From contig CAYLYP010000014.1 in the NCBI GenBank assembly GCA_964387795.1, positions 1 to 53,715 on the forward strand: a stretch of 53,715 nucleotides of DNA, written 5' to 3'. This DNA is from CAYLYP01 sp964387795. Its GTDB lineage: Bacteria; Bacteroidota; Bacteroidia; Bacteroidales; UBA7960. This document shows positions 9,075 through 18,537 of the stretch, one piece after another; position 1 is the stretch's first letter; each line of letters begins with the position of its first letter. The notes beneath the pieces are model-generated. The model was not told the DNA's origin, made no database searches, and worked only from the letters and a program-made list of their open reading frames with translations. Made by a program: the position numbers and the translations under genes.

Positions 9075-9087
9075 TATCAACAACGCT

Positions 9088-12000
9088 ATGGAACATTTGT
9101 TTAAGTTACATAAGGACAGAAATGCAAGGGTTTTTGTATCCTCCACATTCAGGGATATGATGGATGAAAGGGAGCATCTTGTTAAAGATGTGTTTCCCTC
9201 ACTGAGGGAAAAACTATCTGCAAAGGGTGTTTCTTTTGCTGAAGTGGATTTACGTTGGGGTATTAGTGAGCAGGATGCTTTAGATGGCAAGGTTGTGGAG
9301 ATATGCCTGGATGAGATTGATCAAAGCCGCCCTTATTTTATCGGGATTATTGGTGACAGATATGGATGGGTGCCAGCAGATAGTGAGCATGATATTTTTA
9401 ACAGGCTTAAACAACGTTTCCCCTGGGCTATTGATGACATTAAAGAGGGCTTAAGTATTACTGAGATGGAAATCCAGTATGGTGTTATACGAAACCCTGA
9501 TATGCATGGGCGCTCGTTCTTTTATATAAAAGCAAATCATGAAGATCAGGCTGATAGTTCTCCCGATGCTGAAAAGCTCAGGTTGTTAAAGAAAAAATTA
9601 ATAGAAAGTAAGGGTATTAATACCCGTGAATATAATGATATTAATCATCTGGGGCAGATGGTATATGATGATCTGGGTCGCTTGCTTGAAAATGATTTCC
9701 CTGAAGAAGCAGATGAAAAACCACTTGCCAGGATCAACAGGGATCAGAATGCTTTTTTAAATAACCGCCTGAGAAATTATGTCCTTCAGGAAGATGTCTT
9801 TGAAGCTTTCAGCGAAAAAGTTGCCCTGTCCTTTAATCCTGTTTTGTTGTCAGGGCAGGAAGGCCTTGGCAAAACATCATTAATGGCCAACTGGATTGAT
9901 AAACTGCACCGGGAGAATCCCCGCCGTCCGATATTGTACCGGTTCCCGGGTGCTTCTGTTGAATTGCAGCAGCCACAGGCATTGGTAAGGAACCTTTGCA
10001 GTGAAATTATTCAATACTTTGATTTTCAGTTTGAAATTCCTAAAGACACCAGCGCGCTTTATGCATTGTTTCATAAACTACTGGAATCAATAGATCCCCA
10101 AAAAGAACTTATTGTTGTAATAGATGGCCTTGATGATTTAAGCCTTGGCCAAAACGAAGCACCTTTTCAGTGGCTGCCCGACTCCCTGGCACCAAACGTT
10201 AAAATCGTTGTCTCTCTAAATAATGGCCCGCTCTGTGAGGTATTCAGGCTTAAAGGCTATGACTTCTTTGAAATCCAAAACCTCAGGATAGAAGGCATAC
10301 GTGATTTTGTAACAAGATACCTTGCTTTCTTTGGGAAAACTGTCGATAAGGAGATGATGGATTTGATACTGGGCTCTGCCCTAAGCTCCAATCCAATGAT
10401 GTTGAAATCAATGCTTGAAGAAGTGAGGATGTATGGTTCTTTTGAAAGCCTGAAAGAGTTTTCTTCAAGATATGCGCTCTGCACTGACTGCCCTTCTTTT
10501 TTCAATACCCTGCTGGACAGGCTACAGGATGATGTGGATTCAAAGATTAAGGGGCTGACAGCAGTGCTTTTGTCACTGATCAGGCTTTCTAAAAACGGCC
10601 TAAGCGAAAGTGAATTGCTGTCTCTTGGAGCAGCCTGGTATAAACAGGGATACAAAATTCCGCATCTGTTCTGGTCACCGGTGCTGGCATCCTGTTCACT
10701 GTTTTTTAACCGCCGGAATGGATACATTTCAATAGCCAATAAAGACCTGATAAATGTTATAGATTCAAGGTTTCTTGATGATGAAAACGCAAGGCTTTAT
10801 TACCATCAGATCATGGCTGCCTGGTTTTCATTACAGCCCCTTGAAAAAAGGAGCATGGACGAATTGCCTTTTCATCTTGAAGGATCTGGGAACTGGGAAG
10901 GATTGTATCAATATCTCTCACTTCCGGCAGTGTTCAAATATTTATTTATCAATCACCTCTTTAGCCTTGCTGATTTATGGAACAAGCTTTCTTCACGTTA
11001 TTCCTTTGCTGATACCTATCTGTTGTGGTTAGATGAATTTGAATCGGGACTTTTTGAGCCTGCCGAAAAAGGGGCTTACCTTGCTTTGGCCGGCAACCTT
11101 GCCTTTTTTGCCGGACTGAAATCTGATGCTGCCAAAGTGCTTGAACCTGCACTTGAAATCATGAAATCGGCAAAAGGATTGGCCCATCCGGATACAATCT
11201 CTGTCACCAAACTGCTTGCAGGGATCTGGCAGGATTTATCTGAACCTGAAAAATCCTTGGCACTCTTACAAGCGATACAGGAAAAAATTGAGGCAGAAGA
11301 CCCTGAAAACCCCGAACTGATTGGCATCCAAAGCATGCAGGCCGATGTATTTCAGTTTCTCGGGCAATATGATAAAGCGGCAGAGCTTTACGCACAAAGT
11401 ATTGACAAACTCATTTCCAGTGAAATTGCTGATGGAAACGAGCTTATTGATTCAATAAACAATCTTGGCCATTTATATTATAAAAGGGCTAAATACCAGC
11501 AAGCCGAAGACCTTTATCTTAAGGCGCTTAACCATAGTATCTTAAAATATGGCGATTTCCATCATTTTACCGCGGCTATTTATCTTAATCTTGGTGAGCT
11601 TTTTCGTCATACCTGCCAATGGGACAAATCCTTGTCCCATACAGAAAAAGCCCTTGAAATACGTGAAAAAATCTTTGGCTCTACCCACCCTTCAACGGCC
11701 AATCTGTATAACAACATTTCAATGCTATACTACGACATGGGCCAGCTTGATAAAGCCCTGTCCTTTGCCCTTAAAGCACTTGAAATACGAACTGCATACC
11801 TGGGCCCGCACCACCCACAAACTTTAACGGTTATCAACAACCTGGCTTCTGTATTTCGGAAAATGGGCGATTGGGACAAGGCTATTGAATATCAAAAACA
11901 AGCTCTTGAAGGTCGTATGGCTGTTTTCTCCGAAAATCACCCTGCTGTTTCATATACCCTTAACCAATTGGCAGTATTGTACCTTGAGAAAAAAGAATTT

Positions 12001-13491
12001 GATAAAGCAAGGCCTTTATTGGAAAAAGCATATCAGAATCAAATTGACAATCCCGGGATTAACCATCCTGATACTTTAAGCACAATGAGTAACCTGTCGT
12101 TGTGCTATGAACAGGAAAACCAGATTGACAAAGCAATAGCGATACTAGAGAAAGCCAATGAGGCCTGGCTTATGTCGGAGGCAGCATATACCCCTTCGCA
12201 TTATGAATTTTTAAACAACTTTGCCATTTCTCTCTTTAATCATGACAAAACAGATGAACTACAGGCACATTTGTTGAAGTTGTTAGGATTCTGGCAAAAG
12301 GCTAAGGTTAAGGATCAGGGACTGTTTGCCAGGACAGTGGAGATAATGGGAGCTATGCAAAATGCAGCCACTTCAGTTGAGCAGATGTCCGGCTTATGGG
12401 AAAAAGCCACTGAGACAGCAGGTTTATTATTTCCAAAAGTGCATCCGATAAAAAGGACAATTCTTAAAAACCATGCTGCTTTCCTTTCTGAAACGGGACA
12501 TATTGGTGAATCCATACGGTTACTGGAAATGATTGCTTCTGAAATGAGCCCTTCAGACAATGAAAACTATGAATGGACAAACATCCAGATTAACCTTGGT
12601 GAGAATTATAGCAGGGCTGGAAGGTATGATGAAGCAGAAGCCGTGTTTCATAAGATGATTGAAATGAAGCAGGATAATGATAGTTTCGCCATGAGAAACG
12701 CTTATGTTGCCAAGCCTTTTGCAGAACACAAGATGAGGTATCGTCGCTATGAAGAAGCACAGGAAATCCTTAATGAGGCACTGGATTTGCTGAACACCTT
12801 AAATGAGCCTGTCCCGGCTGCTACATCAAGAATTTTTGGGCTTTTGGGAGAGTGCTTTATCGAAACAAGGAATTATAAGGACGCAATTACTGTTTTGGAA
12901 ATAGCCCTTGAGGATTATGGGAAATTTGCCGAACGTGATGGACTGGTATCTGCCAAGTACTACCATTTTTTGGGACAGGCAAGCTACCAGACAAAAGATT
13001 ACAAACGGGCAGACTATTGGCTCAACAAAGCACTTGAGGTATATGAAAATATGCTTAATGAAAATCATCCCATCATTCTGGATGTGTGTTATGATCTGGC
13101 CTGGAATTTATATTCGCTTGGAGATATTGAACAAGCCTGTCAACTCCATGATGGTATTTTAAATAAACGGTTGGAGATCCTGGGGGATAAGCATCAAAAA
13201 TCCCATGAGAGCCTCTTTTCTATTGCCCGTTTGATTCATAGCGCAGGCGATATTGAAAAAGCTTCACAAGTGATGGTTCATATTATCGATTTGAGGATAA
13301 AAGCTGACCTGTTTGTAAATGATTTTACATTGCGAATGCTTAACTTTATCACAGCCATTTTAATGGAATCAGATAATAAGGAAAAAGCTGTAATCTTTGC
13401 TGAACAGGCTTACCTGCTTTGCCTTGAGCTATATGGAAAAGAAGATAAAGAAACCATAGAGCTTCACCACAAATATCAGTCTTTGAAATAA
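9088..13491 (+). CDS. DUF4062-STAND NTPase-TPR giant signalling protein
   Basis: I place the start at the ATG at 9088 (MEHLFKLHKDRNARVFVSST), 13 bases after the phosphatase stop. The longer frame from 8962 would lie inside the phosphatase gene. The 1467-residue protein has an N-terminal DUF4062 domain with its VFVSSTFRDM, DLRWGISE and GIIGDRYGW signatures (about 14-95). A STAND/NACHT-type NTPase follows, with Walker A GQEGLGKT (256-263) and Walker B VVIDGLDD near 344-351, then a helical segment. Many TPRs make up the rest; the best lie at about 785-1035 and repeat every 42 residues with kinesin-light-chain-like HPxT spacing. Such architectures act as ligand-gated signal switches in bacterial immunity and in animals (for example nephrocystin-3-like proteins). 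The trigger and effector activity here are unknown. Confidence 0.88.
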   Translation: MEHLFKLHKDRNARVFVSSTFRDMMDEREHLVKDVFPSLREKLSAKGVSFAEVDLRWGISEQDALDGKVVEICLDEIDQSRPYFIGIIGDRYGWVPADSEHDIFNRLKQRFPWAIDDIKEGLSITEMEIQYGVIRNPDMHGRSFFYIKANHEDQADSSPDAEKLRLLKKKLIESKGINTREYNDINHLGQMVYDDLGRLLENDFPEEADEKPLARINRDQNAFLNNRLRNYVLQEDVFEAFSEKVALSFNPVLLSGQEGLGKTSLMANWIDKLHRENPRRPILYRFPGASVELQQPQALVRNLCSEIIQYFDFQFEIPKDTSALYALFHKLLESIDPQKELIVVIDGLDDLSLGQNEAPFQWLPDSLAPNVKIVVSLNNGPLCEVFRLKGYDFFEIQNLRIEGIRDFVTRYLAFFGKTVDKEMMDLILGSALSSNPMMLKSMLEEVRMYGSFESLKEFSSRYALCTDCPSFFNTLLDRLQDDVDSKIKGLTAVLLSLIRLSKNGLSESELLSLGAAWYKQGYKIPHLFWSPVLASCSLFFNRRNGYISIANKDLINVIDSRFLDDENARLYYHQIMAAWFSLQPLEKRSMDELPFHLEGSGNWEGLYQYLSLPAVFKYLFINHLFSLADLWNKLSSRYSFADTYLLWLDEFESGLFEPAEKGAYLALAGNLAFFAGLKSDAAKVLEPALEIMKSAKGLAHPDTISVTKLLAGIWQDLSEPEKSLALLQAIQEKIEAEDPENPELIGIQSMQADVFQFLGQYDKAAELYAQSIDKLISSEIADGNELIDSINNLGHLYYKRAKYQQAEDLYLKALNHSILKYGDFHHFTAAIYLNLGELFRHTCQWDKSLSHTEKALEIREKIFGSTHPSTANLYNNISMLYYDMGQLDKALSFALKALEIRTAYLGPHHPQTLTVINNLASVFRKMGDWDKAIEYQKQALEGRMAVFSENHPAVSYTLNQLAVLYLEKKEFDKARPLLEKAYQNQIDNPGINHPDTLSTMSNLSLCYEQENQIDKAIAILEKANEAWLMSEAAYTPSHYEFLNNFAISLFNHDKTDELQAHLLKLLGFWQKAKVKDQGLFARTVEIMGAMQNAATSVEQMSGLWEKATETAGLLFPKVHPIKRTILKNHAAFLSETGHIGESIRLLEMIASEMSPSDNENYEWTNIQINLGENYSRAGRYDEAEAVFHKMIEMKQDNDSFAMRNAYVAKPFAEHKMRYRRYEEAQEILNEALDLLNTLNEPVPAATSRIFGLLGECFIETRNYKDAITVLEIALEDYGKFAERDGLVSAKYYHFLGQASYQTKDYKRADYWLNKALEVYENMLNENHPIILDVCYDLAWNLYSLGDIEQACQLHDGILNKRLEILGDKHQKSHESLFSIARLIHSAGDIEKASQVMVHIIDLRIKADLFVNDFTLRMLNFITAILMESDNKEKAVIFAEQAYLLCLELYGKEDKETIELHHKYQSLK

Positions 13492-13518
13492 AAACTGTTT
13501 ATATATAAACACCTTGTT

Positions 13519-16158
13519 ATGGACAAAAAAACATCCCCTGAGTGCAATACAAGTTCTGATCTTTATAGGGCCAGAAGCTTGCGAACATTCATCTCGCCTA
13601 TAAAGCTTGATGATAATAAACGCTTATACCGCCAGGTATATGAACGCATAGAAGTATCATATATTTATGCAGAGTTTTGTTTTTTCAATAAAAAATTTGA
13701 CGAACAGGATTGGGATGCTTCAATAGATTTAAAAGTATATGAAGTAAGCGAAGCGGATTTCCCGATAGAATTGGGCAATACCCAAACCAGCAGGAAGGTA
13801 AGTAAAGATGAAAACATTGTAACGGTTACTGATAACTGGGGACGAGAAGCCGTAGGTGATTACTGGGATAGTGGAAAATACAGATGGGAAGCATGGATTA
13901 ACGGACAACTCGTTGATGTACATGAGTTTTATGTCCAAGACTTTGGCCTTGTCAAAGCAGGTGAGAACCCATACTTTAATGTCTTTTCATTGAAGCTTTT
14001 TGAATCCCCTTCTACCCCTGAGCCCATTGACAAAAGGGCATATTTGCTTACTTTCAGGTTTGATACCTCCAGGTTTATCTATGCCGAGCTTGACATCGAA
14101 AACCTTCAGCCAGAGAGCAAGTGGTGGGGAGAGTTTTTTTTCCATTTCTATAATGATGCTAAGCAGTTTATCGGGTCAAAAACCATTCTATGCCAGGTTG
14201 AAAGCAAGAGGGCAAACAATTCGTATGTGATTGAAGCAGGACTGGGTTCTGATACCGAGGTGACCTGGGTAAAAGATAACTATACTGTTGAAGTATGGTT
14301 TATGGGACAGAAAATGGCCTCAGCAGCATTTGCTGTTGATACAGCAGAAAAGAGGGGCTCACCAAAAACCATCATCCCTGAAAAACCAATAACAGATCAG
14401 GAAAAACCGGAATCAACGATGCTGCCGGGGGAAGAAGAGCTGTTTTCTGACCTTAAAGGGCTTGTTGGGCTTGATGGTATCCGAAACAAACTCAAAGACT
14501 ATGTTTCTTTTGTTAAATATAAGCAGCTAAGGGCAGAGAAAGGCCTTGAGGATTTTGATAAGCTTAATTTGCATGCAGTGTTTACAGGCAATCCCGGAAC
14601 AGGGAAAACTACTGTTGCAAGGACACTTGGGAAGATTTACCATCATCTGGGCTTACTGCCCAAAGACACTGTCTTTGAAGCTGATCGCTCAATGCTCATA
14701 GGACGATATATTGGCGAAACAGCGCCCCAGACATTGGACATTATTGAAAAAGCAAGGGGTGGTATCCTCTTCATTGATGAAGCATATTCGTTAGCCCGAA
14801 CTGATGATGGAAAGGATTTTGGACGAGAAGCCCTAGAAGTGCTTATCAAAGAAATGTCGGATGGCAAGGGTGATATTGCTGTTGTTGTTGCAGGTTACCC
14901 TAAAGAGATGAACACTTTTCTTGAGTTTAATCCGGGTCTGAGGTCAAGGTTTCAAAACATCTATGAGTTCCCGGATTATGTTCCCGAAGAACTGCTTGAT
15001 ATTGCCATTATAAAAGCTGCAAGAAAAAACCTGAGTATCGACAGTCATGCAATAAATGAAATCAATCAAATCCTGACAGAAGCGTACCGGAACAGGACAA
15101 GGACGTTTGGGAATGCACGCCTGGTGGGCAGTATTATCGAAGAAGCACAGATTAACCTGGGCGTTAGGATTATGAACCATCCCAATCCTGCTTCCTTGTC
15201 CACCGAAGAGCTATCAACAATTACAACTAAGGATTTGCAAAGGATAAGCATCAAGCCTTGTGCCCGCTTGCCCCGTATTGAAGTTAATGAAGCCTTGCTT
15301 GCCGAAACGCTTACCGACCTCAATCAGATGGTTGGTATCACAAGGGTGAAACAGGAAGTGAATGATATTGTTAAGCTGGTGAGGTATCATAAAGAGATTG
15401 ATAAGAATATCCTGCAATCCTTTAGCTTTCATAATATCTTTACCGGGAACCCCGGAACTGGCAAAACGACAGTAGCACGTCTGATGGCACGATTGTTTAA
15501 GGCTCTTGGTATTCTTGAACGAGGCCACCTTGTGGAGTGTAGTCGCGAAAACCTTGTTGCTGGTTTTGTTGGGCAAACAGCTATCAAGACAAGTGAAAAA
15601 ATTGATGAGGCAATAGGAGGTATCCTCTTTATCGATGAGGCATATTCGCTGGGGGCACATAGTTCTCAAACGCTTGATTATGGACATGAAGCAATAGAAG
15701 TGATTTTAAAACGGATGGAAGACGACAGGGGACGTTTTGCTGTTATAGTAGCCGGATATACCAAAGAAATGCAGGTATTCCTTGATTCAAACCCTGGTCT
15801 GAGAAGCCGTTTTGATAATACCATTTTCTTTGAAGATTATAATTCATCCGAACTTTGTAATATTGCACAGATTATCCTCGACAGCAAAGGTTTGAAAGCT
15901 GATGATGAAGCAATGAAAGTCCTGGAGGCCTATTTTAAAATCCACGTTGAAAACCGTGACCAGTTTTTTGGGAATGCAAGGTTTGTCCGAAAGGTAATCG
16001 AAAAAGCATCGCGAAACCAATTGTTAAGGATGGGTTCAACGCTTCCTGCCCACAGGACCAGGGAGATGATGGAATTGATTACGCTTGATGATGTTAAAGA
16101 GTTTTCTTCGGGAATGGATACACTTCAGGTAAAACCTCGTTTGGGATTCCGTCAATGA
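13519..16158 (+). CDS. Double CbxX/CfqX-type AAA+ ATPase with duplicated N-terminal domain
   Basis: The 879-residue protein has an N-terminal region of about 280 residues that I do not recognise. It looks beta-rich and duplicated: YIYAEF and FIYAEL open the two units, and GKYRWEAWINGQ and DNYTVEVWFMGQ close them. Two complete AAA+ modules follow, with Walker A GNPGTGKT at 357-364 and 643-650 and Walker B FIDE at 418-421 and 704-707. These modules are paralogous to modules 2 and 3 of the protein encoded at 5263 and keep all core residues. The two proteins may therefore form a mixed ring. It starts 27 bases after the STAND gene. No membrane helix is seen, so it is cytoplasmic. The N-terminal duplicated module is probably the substrate or partner contact (inference). 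Confidence 0.9.
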   Translation: MDKKTSPECNTSSDLYRARSLRTFISPIKLDDNKRLYRQVYERIEVSYIYAEFCFFNKKFDEQDWDASIDLKVYEVSEADFPIELGNTQTSRKVSKDENIVTVTDNWGREAVGDYWDSGKYRWEAWINGQLVDVHEFYVQDFGLVKAGENPYFNVFSLKLFESPSTPEPIDKRAYLLTFRFDTSRFIYAELDIENLQPESKWWGEFFFHFYNDAKQFIGSKTILCQVESKRANNSYVIEAGLGSDTEVTWVKDNYTVEVWFMGQKMASAAFAVDTAEKRGSPKTIIPEKPITDQEKPESTMLPGEEELFSDLKGLVGLDGIRNKLKDYVSFVKYKQLRAEKGLEDFDKLNLHAVFTGNPGTGKTTVARTLGKIYHHLGLLPKDTVFEADRSMLIGRYIGETAPQTLDIIEKARGGILFIDEAYSLARTDDGKDFGREALEVLIKEMSDGKGDIAVVVAGYPKEMNTFLEFNPGLRSRFQNIYEFPDYVPEELLDIAIIKAARKNLSIDSHAINEINQILTEAYRNRTRTFGNARLVGSIIEEAQINLGVRIMNHPNPASLSTEELSTITTKDLQRISIKPCARLPRIEVNEALLAETLTDLNQMVGITRVKQEVNDIVKLVRYHKEIDKNILQSFSFHNIFTGNPGTGKTTVARLMARLFKALGILERGHLVECSRENLVAGFVGQTAIKTSEKIDEAIGGILFIDEAYSLGAHSSQTLDYGHEAIEVILKRMEDDRGRFAVIVAGYTKEMQVFLDSNPGLRSRFDNTIFFEDYNSSELCNIAQIILDSKGLKADDEAMKVLEAYFKIHVENRDQFFGNARFVRKVIEKASRNQLLRMGSTLPAHRTREMMELITLDDVKEFSSGMDTLQVKPRLGFRQ

Positions 16159-16171
16159 TAAGGCTTTTTAT

Positions 16172-16381
16172 ATGACACCGTTTTTTAGAATACTATACAA
16201 ACTCCTGCTTTTCATTATAGGCCCCTTAGGCTTGGTGTATCTCACTATTGTTACACCTTATGGTTTTTGGAAAATAGTGCTCCTTGTTATATGCTTTTTC
16301 CTTTTCGTTGGGGCTTGTTTTAAAGTTGTTGAATTTATTAAAAGTAAAAGAAATGAACCCCCGCTATCAAAAAAGGATTAA
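16172..16381 (+). CDS. Small two-helix membrane protein
   Basis: The 69-residue product is almost entirely two hydrophobic helices (about residues 7-29 and 33-52) followed by a basic tail ending KKD. It starts 13 bases after the AAA+ stop and overlaps the next gene's likely start (16353) by 29 bases in another frame, which fits translational coupling within the operon. I do not recognise a family. It could be an accessory subunit of the following membrane protein. Alternatively it could be its N-terminal part, separated by a frameshift, but the downstream frame has its own good start. Confidence 0.6.
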   Translation: MTPFFRILYKLLLFIIGPLGLVYLTIVTPYGFWKIVLLVICFFLFVGACFKVVEFIKSKRNEPPLSKKD

Positions 16382-18077
16382 CTATTTGCTTGTTTTTCTG
16401 GTTATTGTTTCTCTTGTCCTGGGCGTTTTGGGCTGGATGGTTTATTATCAGAACTCTGGTGAGCCATTATCCTTCTCATCATTGGTTTTTCTTACCCTTC
16501 AGTTGTTCACAATGAACAACAGCTTTGAGGATGCCCTTATGCCCTTAAGCCTTAATATTGCACGCTTCCTGGCCCCATTGTCATTGGCTTCGGCAATCAT
16601 TTCAGCATTGGCTTCCAATGCCACCAAACGTTTGGTGTTCTTTAGGGCCAGGCTGGGGCGCAAAAGGCCGGTAATAATATGTGGACTGAGCAGCATGTCT
16701 TTGGCACTGGCCAAAAACCTTAAGGAAAGCAATGTCTTTGTTATAGATCCAGACCCTGACCAGATACTATGGGAAGCTGCAACATCTGAAGGGATTTCAG
16801 TCATCCAGTCAGATTACAATAACAAAACATTCAGGGCTTTGGGTGTCGGAAAGGCCGAACTCCTTGTATTATGTGCCCCTGACAAACAAAACTTAAAAAT
16901 TCTTGGCCTTGAAAGCCTGAAAAAGAACAAAGTCCCGATTATAGCAAGCGTTAACGATCAAGCCTCATTCACAAGATTGAAAGAAACACCTGTCAATGAA
17001 TCCGATTTCTCAAACGTTTACTTTACAAGCTTTGAACAAATCATTGCTTCAGGCATCACTGATGAGTATAGCCCTGACAGGTTTATTAACATTGACAGGG
17101 AAAGCAAAGCTGTTCGCATTGTACTTGCAGGTGATCATCCTATATTATTTTACCTGATTGAGGAATATGGAAGGATGTATCATTTTGCAAACCTGAAACC
17201 GCTTCATATCACTGTGCTATGCCCGGATCCTGATGATTTTGAATCGGAGTTGAGAAACAGGCAGCCTTATTATGACAGGGTAATGACAATTGATATCAAG
17301 GCACTGAATGATTTTGAGAAAGCTGATAATCATACAGAATGTATGGATACGGCTTTTTGCCTTACAGCATGTGAACATTATCCGCAGGGCACACAACTGG
17401 TTTATAGGCTAAGGCAAAGGTTTTATGCATTAAACCATCAACTGGGTAAACCCTTTATGATGCTGTTAAATATGGGCTTTGATGATTTTGGACAATTGAT
17501 TCCAGGTATTGATAAGCGGCTTGAGGGTCTTCAGATCCATCAATGCAATCCGTCTTCGTTCCTTACAAGGCGCATTGTTGTTGAGAACCAGGAAAAATAT
17601 GATGTTATAGCAAAGCATATCAATAATAGCTTCTGCACAGATGTTTTAAAAGAAAAGAATGCCATTGATGAGCAGTGGGCAAGGCTTTCTCCTCTCGAAA
17701 AGGATTATAACCGTTTTCCTGCCCGTCATTTTCATATCAAATTAAGGGCAATAGGCCTTGAAATGGTTCCGGACAGCCATCCTGAACCTGCTATTGATAC
17801 AAAGCAGCTTGATGAAGAAATGAAATTGCTTCTTGCAAGAATGGAAAAGAACCGTTGGAATGCCGAGAAATTTTTATCCGGTTTTGTTCCCGGCCATTAT
17901 CAAGACGACAAGCAAATGGAGCAATACCTTAAGAAAGAGCTAAAATACCATCCCGCACTCAAATCCTGGGAACAAATTTCACAGGAAGAAAAGGAAAAGG
18001 ATTCTTTTGCCTTTAATAATATTGCACAGATTCTTTCCAGTGCCGGCCTTAAAATCATTAAATCGGACAATCCATGA
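16353..18077 (+). CDS. Membrane protein with two Rossmann (TrkA-N-like) domains and RyR domain
   Basis: I start it at ATG 16353 (MNPRYQKR), giving 574 residues; an upstream frame from 16284 lies inside the preceding gene. Hydrophobic segments lie at about 9-31, 39-57 and 64-88, and the order resembles a two-helix channel with a pore-like loop. A TrkA-N-like Rossmann domain follows (RPVIICGLSSMSLALAKNL near 106), with the nucleotide-binding glycines partly replaced (GLSSMS), then a second Rossmann-like unit starting near RIVLAGDHP. The last 90 residues match the RyR (ryanodine receptor) domain: LARMEKNRWNAEKFL, KYHPALKSWEQ and an EKEKDSFAFNNI-like helix. Related TrkA-N/RyR proteins are thought to gate ions or bind nucleotides. 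Its stop overlaps the next ATG (ATGA). It is the best membrane output or sensor candidate in the operon. Confidence 0.8.
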   Translation: MNPRYQKRINYLLVFLVIVSLVLGVLGWMVYYQNSGEPLSFSSLVFLTLQLFTMNNSFEDALMPLSLNIARFLAPLSLASAIISALASNATKRLVFFRARLGRKRPVIICGLSSMSLALAKNLKESNVFVIDPDPDQILWEAATSEGISVIQSDYNNKTFRALGVGKAELLVLCAPDKQNLKILGLESLKKNKVPIIASVNDQASFTRLKETPVNESDFSNVYFTSFEQIIASGITDEYSPDRFINIDRESKAVRIVLAGDHPILFYLIEEYGRMYHFANLKPLHITVLCPDPDDFESELRNRQPYYDRVMTIDIKALNDFEKADNHTECMDTAFCLTACEHYPQGTQLVYRLRQRFYALNHQLGKPFMMLLNMGFDDFGQLIPGIDKRLEGLQIHQCNPSSFLTRRIVVENQEKYDVIAKHINNSFCTDVLKEKNAIDEQWARLSPLEKDYNRFPARHFHIKLRAIGLEMVPDSHPEPAIDTKQLDEEMKLLLARMEKNRWNAEKFLSGFVPGHYQDDKQMEQYLKKELKYHPALKSWEQISQEEKEKDSFAFNNIAQILSSAGLKIIKSDNP

Positions 18078-18526
18078 ATTTCCATGCCGAGCTGGATGGC
18101 CTGTTAAAGGACATCAATCAATATCAACTCGCAAGGCTTCATCCCCCCATGGGAACCCGTAGCTTGAGGTTTACCCAGGAAATACTTCGCGATTTTATGT
18201 TCCCGTTGATTCCCATGGAACTCATCAGGCTGTATAGCATCTGTGATGGCTTTTCAGGCCATTTAATGAATGTCTTTTCCCTGGCAGGCAACCTCAACAG
18301 GAAAATTACAGGTGATTACTTAGATATTTTTTCAATGTGTGTCAGGTATTCCGGCTCAAATGGAAACCATCCCTGCTCAAAGCTTTATTTTGGGAACTCA
18401 GACGACTGTATCTATTTTTATGATGCCGATGGGCAACAATGGGCCTGTGCCGACCATGCCACTCAGGAGGTGATTTATCAATATCCGGCCTTGTTTGATA
18501 TATTAAGTGTTTCATTTGTTTTATAG
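18074..18526 (+). CDS. SUKH (SMI1/KNR4)-like protein
   Basis: The 150-residue soluble protein starts inside the stop of the preceding gene (ATGA). The central pattern PMELIRLYSICDGFSG, followed by LYFGNSDDCIYFYD and a C-terminal WACADHATQEVIYQY, resembles the SUKH superfamily. These proteins bind partners and often act as immunity proteins in toxin systems. The match is by eye and only moderate. Here it has no neighbouring polymorphic toxin, so a role as an adaptor or phosphoprotein-binding unit in the signalling operon is equally possible. No signal peptide or membrane helix is seen. Confidence 0.6.
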   Translation: MNFHAELDGLLKDINQYQLARLHPPMGTRSLRFTQEILRDFMFPLIPMELIRLYSICDGFSGHLMNVFSLAGNLNRKITGDYLDIFSMCVRYSGSNGNHPCSKLYFGNSDDCIYFYDADGQQWACADHATQEVIYQYPALFDILSVSFVL

Positions 18527-18537
18527 CTTTTTTGAAA

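Noticed and set aside
8962..9087. Longer N-terminus of the STAND protein
   Set aside because: The first 42 codons overlap the end of the phosphatase gene in another frame and lack domain similarity; the ATG at 9088 sits directly before the DUF4062 signature.
16284..16352. Longer N-terminus of the RyR-domain protein
   Set aside because: It lies entirely within the small membrane gene in another frame; the ATG at 16353 gives a normal N-terminus before the first helix.
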